From contig NZ_BMRC01000001.1 in NCBI RefSeq assembly GCF_014648435.1, positions 196,481 to 260,480 of the forward strand: DNA of 64,000 nt, in the 5' to 3' direction. Numbering within the stretch: the first letter of the stretch is position 1; each line of letters begins with the position of its first letter. This document shows positions 25,292 to 34,109 of this stretch, piece after piece. Source of the DNA: Nonomuraea spiralis (GTDB lineage: Bacteria; Actinomycetota; Actinomycetes; Streptosporangiales; Streptosporangiaceae). The notes below the pieces were generated by a model. The model was given only the letters and a program-made list of their open reading frames with translations. It was not told the origin of the DNA and ran no database searches. The position numbers were made by a program, and so were the translations under genes.

Positions 25292-26695
25292 ATGCAGGGA
25301 CTATCGCGAGTGGAACTGCGGCCGCGTGACGTGGGCGCCCACCGACCGCGTTCGCTGGCGGGCACCGAGACCCCGCACACCCTGGACGAGGTCCGCGCCC
25401 TCGTCCGCCGGGCCATGGTGAGCAAGAGCCGCCTCTACCCGGTCAGCACCGGCAGGAACTGGGGCATGGGCTCCGCCCTCCCGGTCACCGAGGACAACGT
25501 CGTCGTCGACCTCAGCCAGATGAACCGCATCCGCGGCCTCGACCTGGAGACCGGCCACGCCGTCATCGAGCCGGGCGTGACCCAGGCCCAGCTCGCCGAG
25601 GCGCTGCGGGACACGCCGTGGATGCTCAACGTCACGGCCTCCTGCGCCGACACCTCCGTCATCGGCAACGCCCTCGAACGCGGCGACGGCTGCTTCCGCT
25701 CGCGGGTGCACGACGTGGCCGGCATCGAGGCCGTGCTCGCCGACGGCAGCGTGATCACCACCGGCGGGCTCGACCCCACCGGCGTCTACCACGGACGGGT
25801 GGCCGGGCCCGACCTGACGGCCGCGTTCGTCCAGCACAACGTGGGCGTCGTCACCGCCATGGCCGTCTCGCTGGTGCCGCGCCCGGAGACGATCGGACTC
25901 GTGCACGCCCGCATCCCGCGCGACCAGATCGGCGCCGCGATCGGCGCGATGACCGGGTTCCTGCGCCGCGGCAACCCCGCCGACGGGCTCATGCGGATCC
26001 GCGAGCTCTCCCTCGCGCCCGCCCGCGACAACGGCTGGCTGCTGCCGCAGGGCGTCGACACCGGCCGGTTCACCGTCCTCGGGCCGCTGCTCGGCAGCAA
26101 CGCCGCCGTCGAGCTGGCCGAGGAACTGCTGCGCAAGGCGTTCGTCGAGGTCGGGGGCGGGGAGACGCTGCGCGTGCTCGACGCCGCCGCGGTCGGCCCC
26201 GACGACCCGCTGCACACCAGGGCGCTCACCGCGCAGGGCATCCCGACCTGCAAGGGCGTACGCAACGCGCTCGGCGTCACCTCGTGCGACCAGATCGACG
26301 CCGGCCGCATGGGCTTCCTCGTGCTGCTGCCGCTGATGCCCCTGCACGCCGCGAGGACCGAACGCATCCTGGAGGCCCTCCAGGGCGCCGTCGACACCCA
26401 CGGCATCGCCCTGATGGTCGAGTGGAACCTGGTCAGCCCCCACATGGCCAACGCCGTCATCCAGATCTTCTTCGACGGCGGCGACCCCGACGCCGCCCAC
26501 CGCGCCCACCAGCTCCGCAACGACGCGAGCTGCCTGCTGCGCGGCCACGGCTGCGCCATCTACCGCTCCGACATCGACCACGCCGCCGCCGACGTCTGGT
26601 CCGAGACCAGCACCGCCAGCCTCGGCATGCTCCACCGGCTCAAGACCGCCCTCGACCCGGACGGCCTGCTCTCTCCCGGCCGCTACGGCGCCTGA
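25292..26695 (+). CDS. VAO/PCMH-type FAD-binding oxidoreductase, 4-cresol dehydrogenase-like
   Basis: A 467-residue flavoprotein of the vanillyl-alcohol-oxidase fold. The FAD domain shows YPVSTGRNWGMGSA, VVVDLSQMNRI and VIEPGVTQAQLAEAL, followed by NALERGDGCFRSRVHDVAG, as in the 4-cresol dehydrogenase flavoprotein (PchF). The C-terminal cap runs from about residue 240, and the end HRLKTALDPDGLLSPGRY is typical. These enzymes oxidise para-alkylphenols or related benzylic carbons and often bind FAD covalently; the linking residue cannot be fixed by eye. The start at ATG 25292 has GAGGAG upstream. No cytochrome partner is encoded nearby, so it may use oxygen. Confidence 0.85.
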   Translation: MQGLSRVELRPRDVGAHRPRSLAGTETPHTLDEVRALVRRAMVSKSRLYPVSTGRNWGMGSALPVTEDNVVVDLSQMNRIRGLDLETGHAVIEPGVTQAQLAEALRDTPWMLNVTASCADTSVIGNALERGDGCFRSRVHDVAGIEAVLADGSVITTGGLDPTGVYHGRVAGPDLTAAFVQHNVGVVTAMAVSLVPRPETIGLVHARIPRDQIGAAIGAMTGFLRRGNPADGLMRIRELSLAPARDNGWLLPQGVDTGRFTVLGPLLGSNAAVELAEELLRKAFVEVGGGETLRVLDAAAVGPDDPLHTRALTAQGIPTCKGVRNALGVTSCDQIDAGRMGFLVLLPLMPLHAARTERILEALQGAVDTHGIALMVEWNLVSPHMANAVIQIFFDGGDPDAAHRAHQLRNDASCLLRGHGCAIYRSDIDHAAADVWSETSTASLGMLHRLKTALDPDGLLSPGRYGA

Positions 26696-26780
26696 ACTTC
26701 CGAGACACCTCCGCGCCGGTCGCACCACCGGAGTGTGCCGGCCGGCGTGGAACCTGAGGCTTTTCTGCGAGGAGGACCGA

Positions 26781-28349
26781 GTGCGTGAGACACCAGTGGC
26801 CGTCAGGGGAACCGGCGTGACCCGCCGTCACGCCGTCATGCTGCGGCTGGTCGGCGCGGGTGTGATGCTGACCGTGATGGCCGACACCACGGCCACCACC
26901 CTGGCCGTCGGCGTGCTGCGTTACACCCCCGCGGGCGCCGGCATGCCGCTCGGCGACCTGGTCTGGCTGACCAGCGCCGCCTTCATCCCGATCGCCGCGC
27001 TGCTGGCCACGGCCGGACGCTGGGCCGACCTGTTCGGCCGCCGCCGGGTGCTGGCGTTCGGGCTGGTGGTGTTCGTGGCCGGCGGGGTCGCCACCGTGGC
27101 CGCGTCGTCCTGGTCGTTCGTGCTGGCCGCGCGGGCGGTGCAGGGCGCGGGCGCGGCGGCGATGATCCCGGCCAGTCTGGGCCTGCTGCTCGGGGAGCTG
27201 CCCGAGTCGCAGCGCCGGGGCGCGATCGCCCTGTGGAGCTCGGCCTCCGGGCTCGGCTGCCTGCTCATGCAGGCCGGCGGCGGCTGGCTGGCCGCCACCG
27301 TCGACTGGCGCGCCCTGTTCGTGCCCGACGTCGTCATCGGCATCGCGCTCCTGATCGCCTGCGCCGCGCTTCCCTCGGGCAAGCGCGGTACGGCCAAGGG
27401 CGTGCCGGACGTGCTCGGCGCGTGGCTGCTGGCCGCCGGGATCGCGGTGATCGTACTGGCCATCTCCAAGGCCATGGCCTGGGGCATGGACGTCGTGTGG
27501 CTGGCCGTCGCCGCCTTCGCGCTGCTCGGCGGGGCCCTGGCCCAGGCCCGGCACCACCGCATGCCCGCGATCGACCTGGCCCTGTGGCGGCAGCGCAAGT
27601 TCGTCTGGGGCTGGCTGGCCACCTGGTTCTTCGGCGCCCTGTCGTACGGGCTGCTCACCGTGCAGCCGCTGTACCTGCTCCACCTCGGCTACCCGATGCT
27701 GGAAGTGGCCATGTGGCTCACGCCCACCTCGGTGGCCGTCGTGGTGACCAGCTACGTAGCCGGCAAGCTGCTCAAGCACATCGGCGCGTACGGCCTCATC
27801 TACGCCGGCTCGCTGCTCTGCGGCGGCGCGTGCGTGCTCGCGCTGACCCAGTCCGGGCCGACCGTGTGGGGCCTGATCGCCAGCGTCGTGGTCGGCATGG
27901 GCGTCGGCGCCCTGGCGCCGGGCACCTCCGTGGCCACCACCCTGGCCGCCCACCCCAGCCAGTACGCGTCCGCCGTCGGCGCGGCCACCATGGCCCGCAT
28001 GGTCGGCGGGGCCGTCGGCATCGCCGTGGTGTCCCTCGTCATCGACCACCCGTTCATCCTGACCGGCCCGCTGGCCGGGCTGGCCGGCGCGCTCGCCATG
28101 TGCGTGGCCATCTCGGTGTTCATCGGGGCCATCGCACTCACCAAGATCACCCGGCTGCGGACCGACCCGGGCGACGACATGATCAAGGTGCCGCGCCGGC
28201 TGCTGCTGGAGCTGCGCATGACCCTCGCCACCGTCGCGGCGGAGGCCGACGCGCTGCTGCCTGTCGAGACCCGCACGACCCCCAGGGATCACATCCCGAG
28301 GCCCCGGGCTGCCGAGAGCTCGGAGACCTACGGAACCACGCACGTCTAG
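26781..28349 (+). CDS. MFS exporter, DHA2-type, 14 helices
   Basis: A 522-residue drug:H+ antiporter-like permease. The N-terminal half has MLTVMADTTATTLAVGVL (helix 1), the loop signature GRWADLFGRRRVL, and the motif-C-like helix GLGCLLMQAGGGWLAA. The last ~60 residues, from TKITRLRTDPGDDMIKV onward, are a hydrophilic cytoplasmic tail. The GTG at 26781 follows GGAGG. In this cluster it would export the product and give self-protection. Membrane helix 1 usually carries a D in DHA2 proteins, and here MADTT keeps it. Confidence 0.87.
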   Translation: MRETPVAVRGTGVTRRHAVMLRLVGAGVMLTVMADTTATTLAVGVLRYTPAGAGMPLGDLVWLTSAAFIPIAALLATAGRWADLFGRRRVLAFGLVVFVAGGVATVAASSWSFVLAARAVQGAGAAAMIPASLGLLLGELPESQRRGAIALWSSASGLGCLLMQAGGGWLAATVDWRALFVPDVVIGIALLIACAALPSGKRGTAKGVPDVLGAWLLAAGIAVIVLAISKAMAWGMDVVWLAVAAFALLGGALAQARHHRMPAIDLALWRQRKFVWGWLATWFFGALSYGLLTVQPLYLLHLGYPMLEVAMWLTPTSVAVVVTSYVAGKLLKHIGAYGLIYAGSLLCGGACVLALTQSGPTVWGLIASVVVGMGVGALAPGTSVATTLAAHPSQYASAVGAATMARMVGGAVGIAVVSLVIDHPFILTGPLAGLAGALAMCVAISVFIGAIALTKITRLRTDPGDDMIKVPRRLLLELRMTLATVAAEADALLPVETRTTPRDHIPRPRAAESSETYGTTHV

Positions 28350-28374
28350 TTCAACTTCGAGAAGGGCTCTCGTC

Positions 28375-29514
28375 ATGGCAACCACATCGTGCGACGTGGC
28401 AATCGTCGGCGCCGGGCTCGGCGGCTGCTTCCTCGCACTGCTGCTGCGCCGCCGCGGTCAGCGCGTCGTCGTCATCGAGCAGGGACCCTCGATCCCGAGC
28501 GCGGGCGCCGACTTCCTCAAGCCCCCCGGCCTGCGGGTGCTGGCCCGGCACGGGCTGGCCGAGCTCGTCGAGCGCCACGGCCTGCGGCGCGACCTCATCC
28601 GCTACTACCACGACGGCGAGCCGATCAGGGAGTGCCGTTTCCCCGACGGCGGCTTCCTCATCCGCCCCTACCGGGAGCTGGTCGAGCTCATCTACGCCTG
28701 CTGCGCGATGGAGGGCGTCGAGTTCTGCTTCGACGCCGCCATCGAACGCGTCGAGCGCGAGGGCGACCGCATCGAGCTGCTGACGCTGTCGGACGGCAGC
28801 CGGCTGCGCGCCGACGTGGTCGTGGGCGCCGACGGCACCAAGTCGGCCATCCGCCGGGCGCTGGACATCGACCAGGTAGCCATGCCGTACGACCGGCTGC
28901 TGATGCGGGTGGCCACCGTGCCGCTCAGCGCCAGCGTCGCCCAGCTCAACCGGCTCTACTTCAGCTCCGGCGGCTGGCTCGCCTACCTCTACCCGCTCGA
29001 CAGGGACCAGGCGCGGGTGTTCGTCGGGCTGCCCCCCGAGCAGGACGACGCGGTCTTCGGCGGGGGCGGCGCGAGCCTGGTCGACCTGCTGAGGGGCTTC
29101 GTCAGCGACAGCACCGACGCCTTCGGCTCCCTCCCCGCCGCCGCCTGGCACCCGATCAAGGTCTCCTCGCTGCGAGTGGGGGCCTACCACAAGGGCAACG
29201 CCGCGCTGCTCGGCTCGGCCGCCTTCGCCTGCCACCCCATGACCGGCATGGGCATGAGCTACACCCTGTACGACGCCGAGATCCTCGCCGACGTCATCTC
29301 CGCGGCCGGTGGCGACCAGGCCCTGCTGGACAAGCTGCTCCAGGCCCGCTACGAGCCGCGCCGGCAGGCGCACCGCCAGCTCATCGACTACGGCGACGCG
29401 CTGGCGACCACGTTCCACGACCGGCGGGCGTACCTGCGGGCCTTCCGCGCCGACCTGCACATCTACGGCGACGAGGCGGCCCCGCGCACGACGCCCGCGC
29501 TGCAGCCGATCTGA
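28375..29514 (+). CDS. FAD-dependent monooxygenase
   Basis: A 379-residue group A flavin monooxygenase. Residues 10-15 are GAGLGG, the DG motif is VVVGADGTKSAIRRAL, and the GD-like motif reads GSAAFACHPMTGMGMS, where the usual GDAAH is altered (Ser for Asp). The His-Pro and the glycine turn are kept, so FAD binding is still plausible. It is close in length and pattern to kynurenine-3-monooxygenase- and geranylgeranyl-reductase-like enzymes. The ATG is 25 bases after the MFS stop with GAAGGG before it. It is the last gene of the 24-29.5 kb cluster and would hydroxylate or epoxidise the pathway intermediate. Confidence 0.85.
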   Translation: MATTSCDVAIVGAGLGGCFLALLLRRRGQRVVVIEQGPSIPSAGADFLKPPGLRVLARHGLAELVERHGLRRDLIRYYHDGEPIRECRFPDGGFLIRPYRELVELIYACCAMEGVEFCFDAAIERVEREGDRIELLTLSDGSRLRADVVVGADGTKSAIRRALDIDQVAMPYDRLLMRVATVPLSASVAQLNRLYFSSGGWLAYLYPLDRDQARVFVGLPPEQDDAVFGGGGASLVDLLRGFVSDSTDAFGSLPAAAWHPIKVSSLRVGAYHKGNAALLGSAAFACHPMTGMGMSYTLYDAEILADVISAAGGDQALLDKLLQARYEPRRQAHRQLIDYGDALATTFHDRRAYLRAFRADLHIYGDEAAPRTTPALQPI

Positions 29515-29516
29515 TC

Positions 29517-29532
29517 CCTCCGCCTCCGGAGG
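29517..29532. terminator. Short hairpin at the end of the candidate cluster
   Basis: CCTCCG and CGGAGG pair around a 4-nt loop directly after the monooxygenase stop, between convergent genes. It is short, so terminator function is only moderately likely. Confidence 0.4.
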
Positions 29533-29566
29533 TCCCGGCGTCCCCGCCGCCCGCCGTTCCGCCGGG

Positions 29567-30025
29567 TCAGGGCCGGGCGGGCGGGGCGGCCGGGCCCCGG
29601 TAGGGCAGGGTCTGGCTGTAGACGATGTTGGTCGTGGTGCTGCCGAACCCGGCCAGCTCGTCGATGACCCGTTCGAGATGGGGCATCGAGCCGGCCGCGA
29701 CTTTCAGCGTGTAGCAGTCCTCGCCGGTGGTACGCAGGCATTCCAGGATCTCCGGGCGCTCGCCGAGCAGGCGGCGCAGCGGCTCGTGGCGGCTGCCGGG
29801 ATACTTCAGGCGGACGACGGCCAGCACGCCGAACCCGACCTTGGCCAGGTCGATCTCGGCCCGGTAGCCGGTGATGACCCCCAAGGACTCCAGCCGCCTG
29901 ACCCGCTCGGTGGTCGCCGAGGCGCTGAGGTTGACCCGGCGGCCCAGCTCGGTGAGCGGCACCCGGCCGTCCCGCTGGAGCTCCACCAGGATCGTCCAGT
30001 CGGTGTCGTCGAGATCCTCGGTCAT
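29567..30025 (-). CDS. Lrp/AsnC family transcriptional regulator
   Basis: A 152-residue regulator. The N-terminal helix-turn-helix is LDDTDWTILVELQRDGRVPL then LGRRVNLSASATTERVRRLE. The C-terminal RAM effector-binding domain follows (VLAVVRLKYPGSRHEP, CLRTTGEDCYTLKVAAGS, LAGFGSTTTNIVYSQTL). Such proteins form octamers and respond to amino acids. It is convergent with the candidate biosynthetic cluster and divergent from the LLM oxidoreductase, so either could be its target; autoregulation is common. ATG 30025 lacks a strong ribosome site, so the mRNA may be leaderless. Confidence 0.92.
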   Translation of the reverse strand: MTEDLDDTDWTILVELQRDGRVPLTELGRRVNLSASATTERVRRLESLGVITGYRAEIDLAKVGFGVLAVVRLKYPGSRHEPLRRLLGERPEILECLRTTGEDCYTLKVAAGSMPHLERVIDELAGFGSTTTNIVYSQTLPYRGPAAPPARP

Positions 30026-30049
30026 CGGGTGAATATACCGGCAGATCCA

Positions 30050-30061
30050 CGGCGATCGCCG
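30050..30061. promoter_or_regulatory. 12-bp palindrome in the lrp/LLM divergent gap
   Basis: CGGCGATCGCCG is a perfect palindrome between the divergent starts at 30025 and 30121. GC-rich palindromes of this size occur by chance in this genome, so support is modest. Confidence 0.3.
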
Positions 30062-30120
30062 CCATACGCCGTGACCTCGGTCTTCAGCCGGGCGGGCGGT
30101 CCTGGGTAGCGTTCGGTGTC

Positions 30121-30990
30121 ATGAGAATCGGCGTGAACGTACCGAACTTCGGGCCGGGGACCGACCCGGACGTGCTGCGGCGGTGGGCGCGTACGGCGGA
30201 GGCCCTCGGCTACGACCTGCTGACGATCTCCGACCACCTGGCGGTGACGCCCGACGTCGCCGAGCAGTACCCGGTGCCCTTCTACGAGCCGTTCACCACG
30301 CTCGCCTGGCTGGCCGGCGTCACCGACCGGATCAGGCTCGGCACCTCGGTGCTCATCGTGCCGTACCGGCATCCCCTGCTCATGGCGCGGATGGCGGCCA
30401 ACCTCGACCGGTTCAGCGGCGGCCGGCTGGTGCTCGGCGTCGGCGTGGGCTGGGCCCGCCAGGAGTTCGAGGCGCTCGGCGTGCCGTTCGAGCGGCGCGG
30501 GCGGCTGACCGACGACCACCTCCTGGCCATGCGCGCCGCCTGGGCCGACGGCGACGACTACCGCGCCGGGCCGATCCCCTTCTGGGTCGGCGGGAACGGC
30601 GAGGCCGGCCTGCGCCGCGCCGTACGGCTCGGCCAGGCGTGGCACCCCCTGCGCAACACCCTCCCATGGTTGCGGGAGGCGGCCGGCCGGCTGGCGGACG
30701 TCGCCGCCGAGCTGGGCCGCCCGGCGCCCGCGTTCGCGCCCCGCATCGTCCTGCGGCTGACCGCCGAGCCGGTCACCGGCCCCGGCAGGCGCGCAGGCGA
30801 GGGCACACTTGGCCAGATCGTGGCCGACCTCGACGAGCTGCGGCGGCTCGGCGCCGACACCGTCGTGCTCGACCCGTTCGACGGCGACCCGGCCGATACG
30901 CTGCACCCCCAGACGGCCTGGCGCGCGCTCGCCACCGTGGCCGACCACTGGGACCTCGACCCGTACGACCCCAAGGAGGACGACGAATGA
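30121..30990 (+). CDS. LLM-class F420-dependent oxidoreductase
   Basis: A 289-residue luciferase-like TIM-barrel protein that binds F420 (or FMN). Family features are IGVNVPNFGPGTDPDVL, TISDHLAVTPDV, RIRLGTSVLIVPYRHPL, and LDRFSGGRLVLGVGVGW, the last being the most typical. It catalyses a hydride transfer on an unknown substrate. The TGA overlaps the deaminase ATG by four bases, so the two are co-translated. Confidence 0.9.
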   Translation: MRIGVNVPNFGPGTDPDVLRRWARTAEALGYDLLTISDHLAVTPDVAEQYPVPFYEPFTTLAWLAGVTDRIRLGTSVLIVPYRHPLLMARMAANLDRFSGGRLVLGVGVGWARQEFEALGVPFERRGRLTDDHLLAMRAAWADGDDYRAGPIPFWVGGNGEAGLRRAVRLGQAWHPLRNTLPWLREAAGRLADVAAELGRPAPAFAPRIVLRLTAEPVTGPGRRAGEGTLGQIVADLDELRRLGADTVVLDPFDGDPADTLHPQTAWRALATVADHWDLDPYDPKEDDE

Positions 30991-31412
30991 CCCCCGACGA
31001 CGAGACCTTCCTGCGCCGGGCCATCGAGCTGGCCGCCGGAGCCCGCGCGAGCGGCGAGGCCCCCTTCGGCTCGCTGCTGGTCGGCCCGGACGGCGACGTA
31101 CTGGCCGAGGCGCACAACACGGTCACCGGCGACCGCGACATCTCCGCGCACCCCGAGCTGAAGCTGGCCCGCTGGGCCGCCCGCGAGCTGGACGCCGGCA
31201 CCGCGGCGGCCACCACCATGTACACGAGCTGCCAGCCGTGCGGCATGTGCGCGGGCGCCATCGAACGCTCCGGCCTCGGCCGCGTGGTGTACGCGCTGTC
31301 CGACGAGCAGCTCGCCGGCCTCAAACCCGGCGGCGGCTGGCCGCACGTGCCGCAGGAGGGCCCGGCGCTGTACGCCGAGGCGAGCGTGCCGGTCGAGGGC
31401 TACTACCGCTGA
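30987..31412 (+). CDS. Nucleoside/cytidine deaminase-family zinc hydrolase
   Basis: A 141-residue deaminase. The zinc site is visible as SAHPELKLARWAA (His ligand, Glu proton shuttle) and SCQPCGMCAGAI (two Cys ligands), the PCxxC form. The HPE variant replaces the more common HAE. The substrate could be guanine, cytosine or another amino-heterocycle. Its ATG overlaps the LLM stop (ATGA) with AAGGAGGA upstream, which suggests that the pair act in one catabolic step series on a heterocycle. Confidence 0.88.
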   Translation: MTPDDETFLRRAIELAAGARASGEAPFGSLLVGPDGDVLAEAHNTVTGDRDISAHPELKLARWAARELDAGTAAATTMYTSCQPCGMCAGAIERSGLGRVVYALSDEQLAGLKPGGGWPHVPQEGPALYAEASVPVEGYYR

Positions 31413-31536
31413 GCCCGGCCGCCGATGGTAGGGCCTGCACCACCGTGAGGACGGGTGACAGCGGGGGTCCGCCGGACCGCCGCCACCGCGATGCTGAGGA
31501 GTGATCACGTCCACCTCACCAGCATCGGAGAGAACC

Positions 31537-32562
31537 TTGACCGTGGTGGAAACCCCTCGCGTCGCGCCCCGGGGGAGCGACTTCGCGCGGCTGTCGCGCC
31601 GCATCGCCCAGGCGGGGCTGATGGAGCGGCGGCCCGCCTACTACGTGATCAGGATCGGCCTGGTGGCCACCCTGTTCGCCGGCGGGTGGGCGCTGTTCGC
31701 CGCGGTCGGCGACTCCTGGTGGCAGCTCGGCGTCGCGGCGCTGCTGGCCGTCGCCTTCGCCCAGGTCACACTGCTGGCCCACGACCTGGCGCACGGCCAG
31801 GTGTTCCGGTCGCGCCGCCGCAGCAGGATCGCCGGGCTGCTGGTCGGCAACGTGACCGTCGGCCTCAGCTACGGCTGGTGGATGGACAAGCACACCCGCC
31901 ACCACGCCAACCCCAACCACGAGGAGCACGACCCGGACGTCGCGCCCGACATCCTCGTGTGGTCCCGGCGGCAGGCCGAGGCCAGCCGCGGGCTGCCGCG
32001 TTTCATCGGCCGGTGGCAGGCGTTCCTGTTCTTCCCCCTGCTCACGCTGGAGGGGCTGAACCTGAAGGTGGCCGGGTTCCGGGCGCTGCGCAGGGTGAAG
32101 GGCGGCCGGACCGAGGGGCTGCTGCTCGTCCTGCACAACCTGGCCTACCTGTGCGGCGTGTTCCTGGTGTTGCCGCCGGGCAAGGCGCTGGTCTTCCTCG
32201 CCGTGCACCAGGCCTGCTACGGCGTCTACCTGGGCTGCACGTTCGCGCCCAACCACAAGGGCATGCCGGTGCTCACCGCCGAGGACTCCCTCGACTTCCT
32301 CCGCCGCCAGGTGCTGACCTCCAGGAACGTACGCGGCGGGCGGCTGATGAACGTCGCGCTCGGCGGCCTCAACTACCAGATCGAGCACCACCTGTTCCCC
32401 GGCATGCCGTCGGCCAACCTGCGCCGGGCCCGGCCCATCGTGCGCGAGTACTGCCGCGAGCTCGGCGTCCCGTACGTCGAATGCGGGCTCGTCGAGTCGT
32501 GGGCCCAGGCCATGCGCCACCTGCACGCCGTCGGCGCGCCGCTGCGCGAGGTCAGGACATGA
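31537..32562 (+). CDS. Membrane fatty acid desaturase
   Basis: A 341-residue integral membrane di-iron desaturase. The three histidine boxes are HDLAHG, HTRHH and QIEHH, in the order and spacing of front-end/delta-type bacterial desaturases, with hydrophobic helices between. It introduces a double bond into acyl chains of membrane lipids. I chose the TTG at 31537 because GGAGAGA is six bases upstream; the GTG at 31501 has its purine stretch immediately adjacent, too close. The end overlaps the convergent next gene by 11 bases. Confidence 0.9.
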   Translation: MTVVETPRVAPRGSDFARLSRRIAQAGLMERRPAYYVIRIGLVATLFAGGWALFAAVGDSWWQLGVAALLAVAFAQVTLLAHDLAHGQVFRSRRRSRIAGLLVGNVTVGLSYGWWMDKHTRHHANPNHEEHDPDVAPDILVWSRRQAEASRGLPRFIGRWQAFLFFPLLTLEGLNLKVAGFRALRRVKGGRTEGLLLVLHNLAYLCGVFLVLPPGKALVFLAVHQACYGVYLGCTFAPNHKGMPVLTAEDSLDFLRRQVLTSRNVRGGRLMNVALGGLNYQIEHHLFPGMPSANLRRARPIVREYCRELGVPYVECGLVESWAQAMRHLHAVGAPLREVRT

Positions 32563-32854
32563 CCACCAGCTCCAGGCCCGCCTGATCCTCCCGGATCCGG
32601 TGGCCCGCCCGGGCCAGGACCGTCCGCAGCGCGAGCAGCACGACGCTGCGGATGGTCTCGTCCGCCACCGGGTGGCCGGCCGCCTCGCCGCCCGCCCAGG
32701 ACCAGGCGACGACCACCCCGCGAGCCGGGTCGAACCGGACGCCCAGGCCGCCGTCGATCGGCAGCACGGACGGCTCGACATTGAAACCCGCGTCGGTCAA
32801 CTCCTGACGGACCGTCAGTTCCAGGTCCGTGCCATCGCCTCGGGCGAAGTCCAT
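32552..32854 (-). CDS. Conserved-looking 100-aa protein, function unknown
   Basis: A 100-residue soluble protein starting MDFARGDGTDLELTVRQELT, with a GGLGVRFDPARGVVVAWSW strand pair and a C-terminal helix (SVVLLALRTVLARAGHRI). It looks like a small alpha/beta fold with a coding-like composition. I do not recognise a family. It is convergent with the desaturase and divergent from the membrane protein at 32930. Confidence 0.55.
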   Translation of the reverse strand: MDFARGDGTDLELTVRQELTDAGFNVEPSVLPIDGGLGVRFDPARGVVVAWSWAGGEAAGHPVADETIRSVVLLALRTVLARAGHRIREDQAGLELVVMS

Positions 32855-32929
32855 CAGAGTCAGTTGCCCTCGCCGGGGCGCGCCGAACCTGCGCTTCGGA
32901 ACTGTAGCGGTTGTGTAAGGATGGCGGCT

Positions 32930-33481
32930 GTGTCCGCCGCGTCCGTATGGCTGCGCCTGTCGCGGGCCGTCGTGTTCGCGACGGTCTGCGGCGCCGTGTC
33001 CGCGGGCGGCCACCTGCTCGCGGGCGGCGGGGCCGTCCCGCTCTGGGGCGGCGCGCTCGGAGTGCTCACCGCGCTCGCCGCCGCCCTGCTGGTCAGCGGG
33101 CGCGAGCGCGGCCCCGCGGCGGTCCTGGCCGCGACCACGCTCACCCAGCTCGTGCTGCACCAGCTCTTCGAACGCCTCGCGCCGGCCACCGGCGTCGCCC
33201 CCGGCCACGGCCATCCCGCGCCCGCCATGACGCTGGTCCACCTCACCGTGGCGGCGCTGACCGCCTGGTGGCTGCACCGCGGCGAACGCGCGTTGTGGCT
33301 CATGATCCGCCTGTGCGCCGCGCCGCCCCCGATCACCGGCCTGCTGCTCCTCGCGCCGGTCGAGGTGACGATCCCGCCGCGGCGTCCCCCGGCCCACGCC
33401 GACGTCCCCGCTCCGATGGGCAGGACCGCCTGCCGCACGCTCACCCGACGAGGACCACCCCAGCGGCTCCGCCTCCGCTGA
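32930..33481 (+). CDS. Integral membrane protein of the CopC locus
   Basis: A 183-residue protein with about four hydrophobic helices (VVFATVCGAVSAGGHLLAGG, LGVLTALAAALLV, AAVLAATTLTQLVLHQLF, LVHLTVAALTAWWL) and a basic Pro/Arg-rich tail. GHGHPAP lies in a loop and may bind metal. Proteins of this shape are often next to CopC or YcnI in actinobacteria, and a role in copper handling is inferred from position. The start GTG 32930 has AAGG nine bases before; ATG 32921 is in frame but too close to that site. Confidence 0.65.
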   Translation: MSAASVWLRLSRAVVFATVCGAVSAGGHLLAGGGAVPLWGGALGVLTALAAALLVSGRERGPAAVLAATTLTQLVLHQLFERLAPATGVAPGHGHPAPAMTLVHLTVAALTAWWLHRGERALWLMIRLCAAPPPITGLLLLAPVEVTIPPRRPPAHADVPAPMGRTACRTLTRRGPPQRLRLR

Positions 33482-33572
33482 AGTCCGCGCGTCCGGCCTG
33501 GACGCGTTCCTCGTCCGTACCGTGCCCGGACGGCGCCCCGGCGCCGGTCCGGCCGTCCGCATCGGAGTCCTC

Positions 33573-34109
33573 ATGAAGTCCTCCTGGCCCGTCCGCCTGG
33601 CCTCGCTCGCCTGCGCGGCCCTCCTGGCGCTGCTGCCGGCCACCGCCGCGCTCGCCCACGACACGCTGAAGAGCAGCTCACCCGCCAAGAACGCCCAGGT
33701 CTCCGCGATCGAGCGGATCGAGCTGGAGTTCAACGCCCACGTCCAGTTCCCCTTCGTCGTGCTGCACGACGCGGCAGGCAAGGCGGTCGAGGTCGGCAAA
33801 CCCCGGGCCGACGGGCCCACGGTGGTCGCCGACGTGCCCCGGCAGCCCGCCCCCGGCGCGTACGTGATCGCCTGGCGGGTGGTGTCGTCGGACGGGCACC
33901 CCATCGAGGGCGAAATCCCGTTCGTCGTGAAAGGATCATCTTCTCAACCGGCAGAGGCGCCCTCGGCCGCCGAGGAGCCGCCCGCCGCGGCGGCGGGCGT
34001 CCCCGGCTGGATCTGGGGCGGGCTGGCGGTGCTCGTCGTGCTGGGCGCGTTCCTCCTGATCAGGGGCGCGCGCCGCGGCCCTGACCGGGAGGACGCTGAT
34101 GCTGGTTGA
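33573..34109 (+). CDS. CopC-domain copper-binding protein
   Basis: A 178-residue protein with a signal peptide ending ALAHD, so that His becomes the first mature residue, as needed for the copper-brace site of CopC. The beta barrel follows (LKSSSPAKNAQV, VVSSDGHPIEGEIPF, the latter with the second metal-binding D/H). A C-terminal helix (IWGGLAVLVVLGAFLLI) and basic tail anchor it in the membrane. The ATG at 33573 has GGAG six bases upstream. No CopD is encoded beside it. The next gene overlaps its end by 11 bases. Confidence 0.9.
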   Translation: MKSSWPVRLASLACAALLALLPATAALAHDTLKSSSPAKNAQVSAIERIELEFNAHVQFPFVVLHDAAGKAVEVGKPRADGPTVVADVPRQPAPGAYVIAWRVVSSDGHPIEGEIPFVVKGSSSQPAEAPSAAEEPPAAAAGVPGWIWGGLAVLVVLGAFLLIRGARRGPDREDADAG

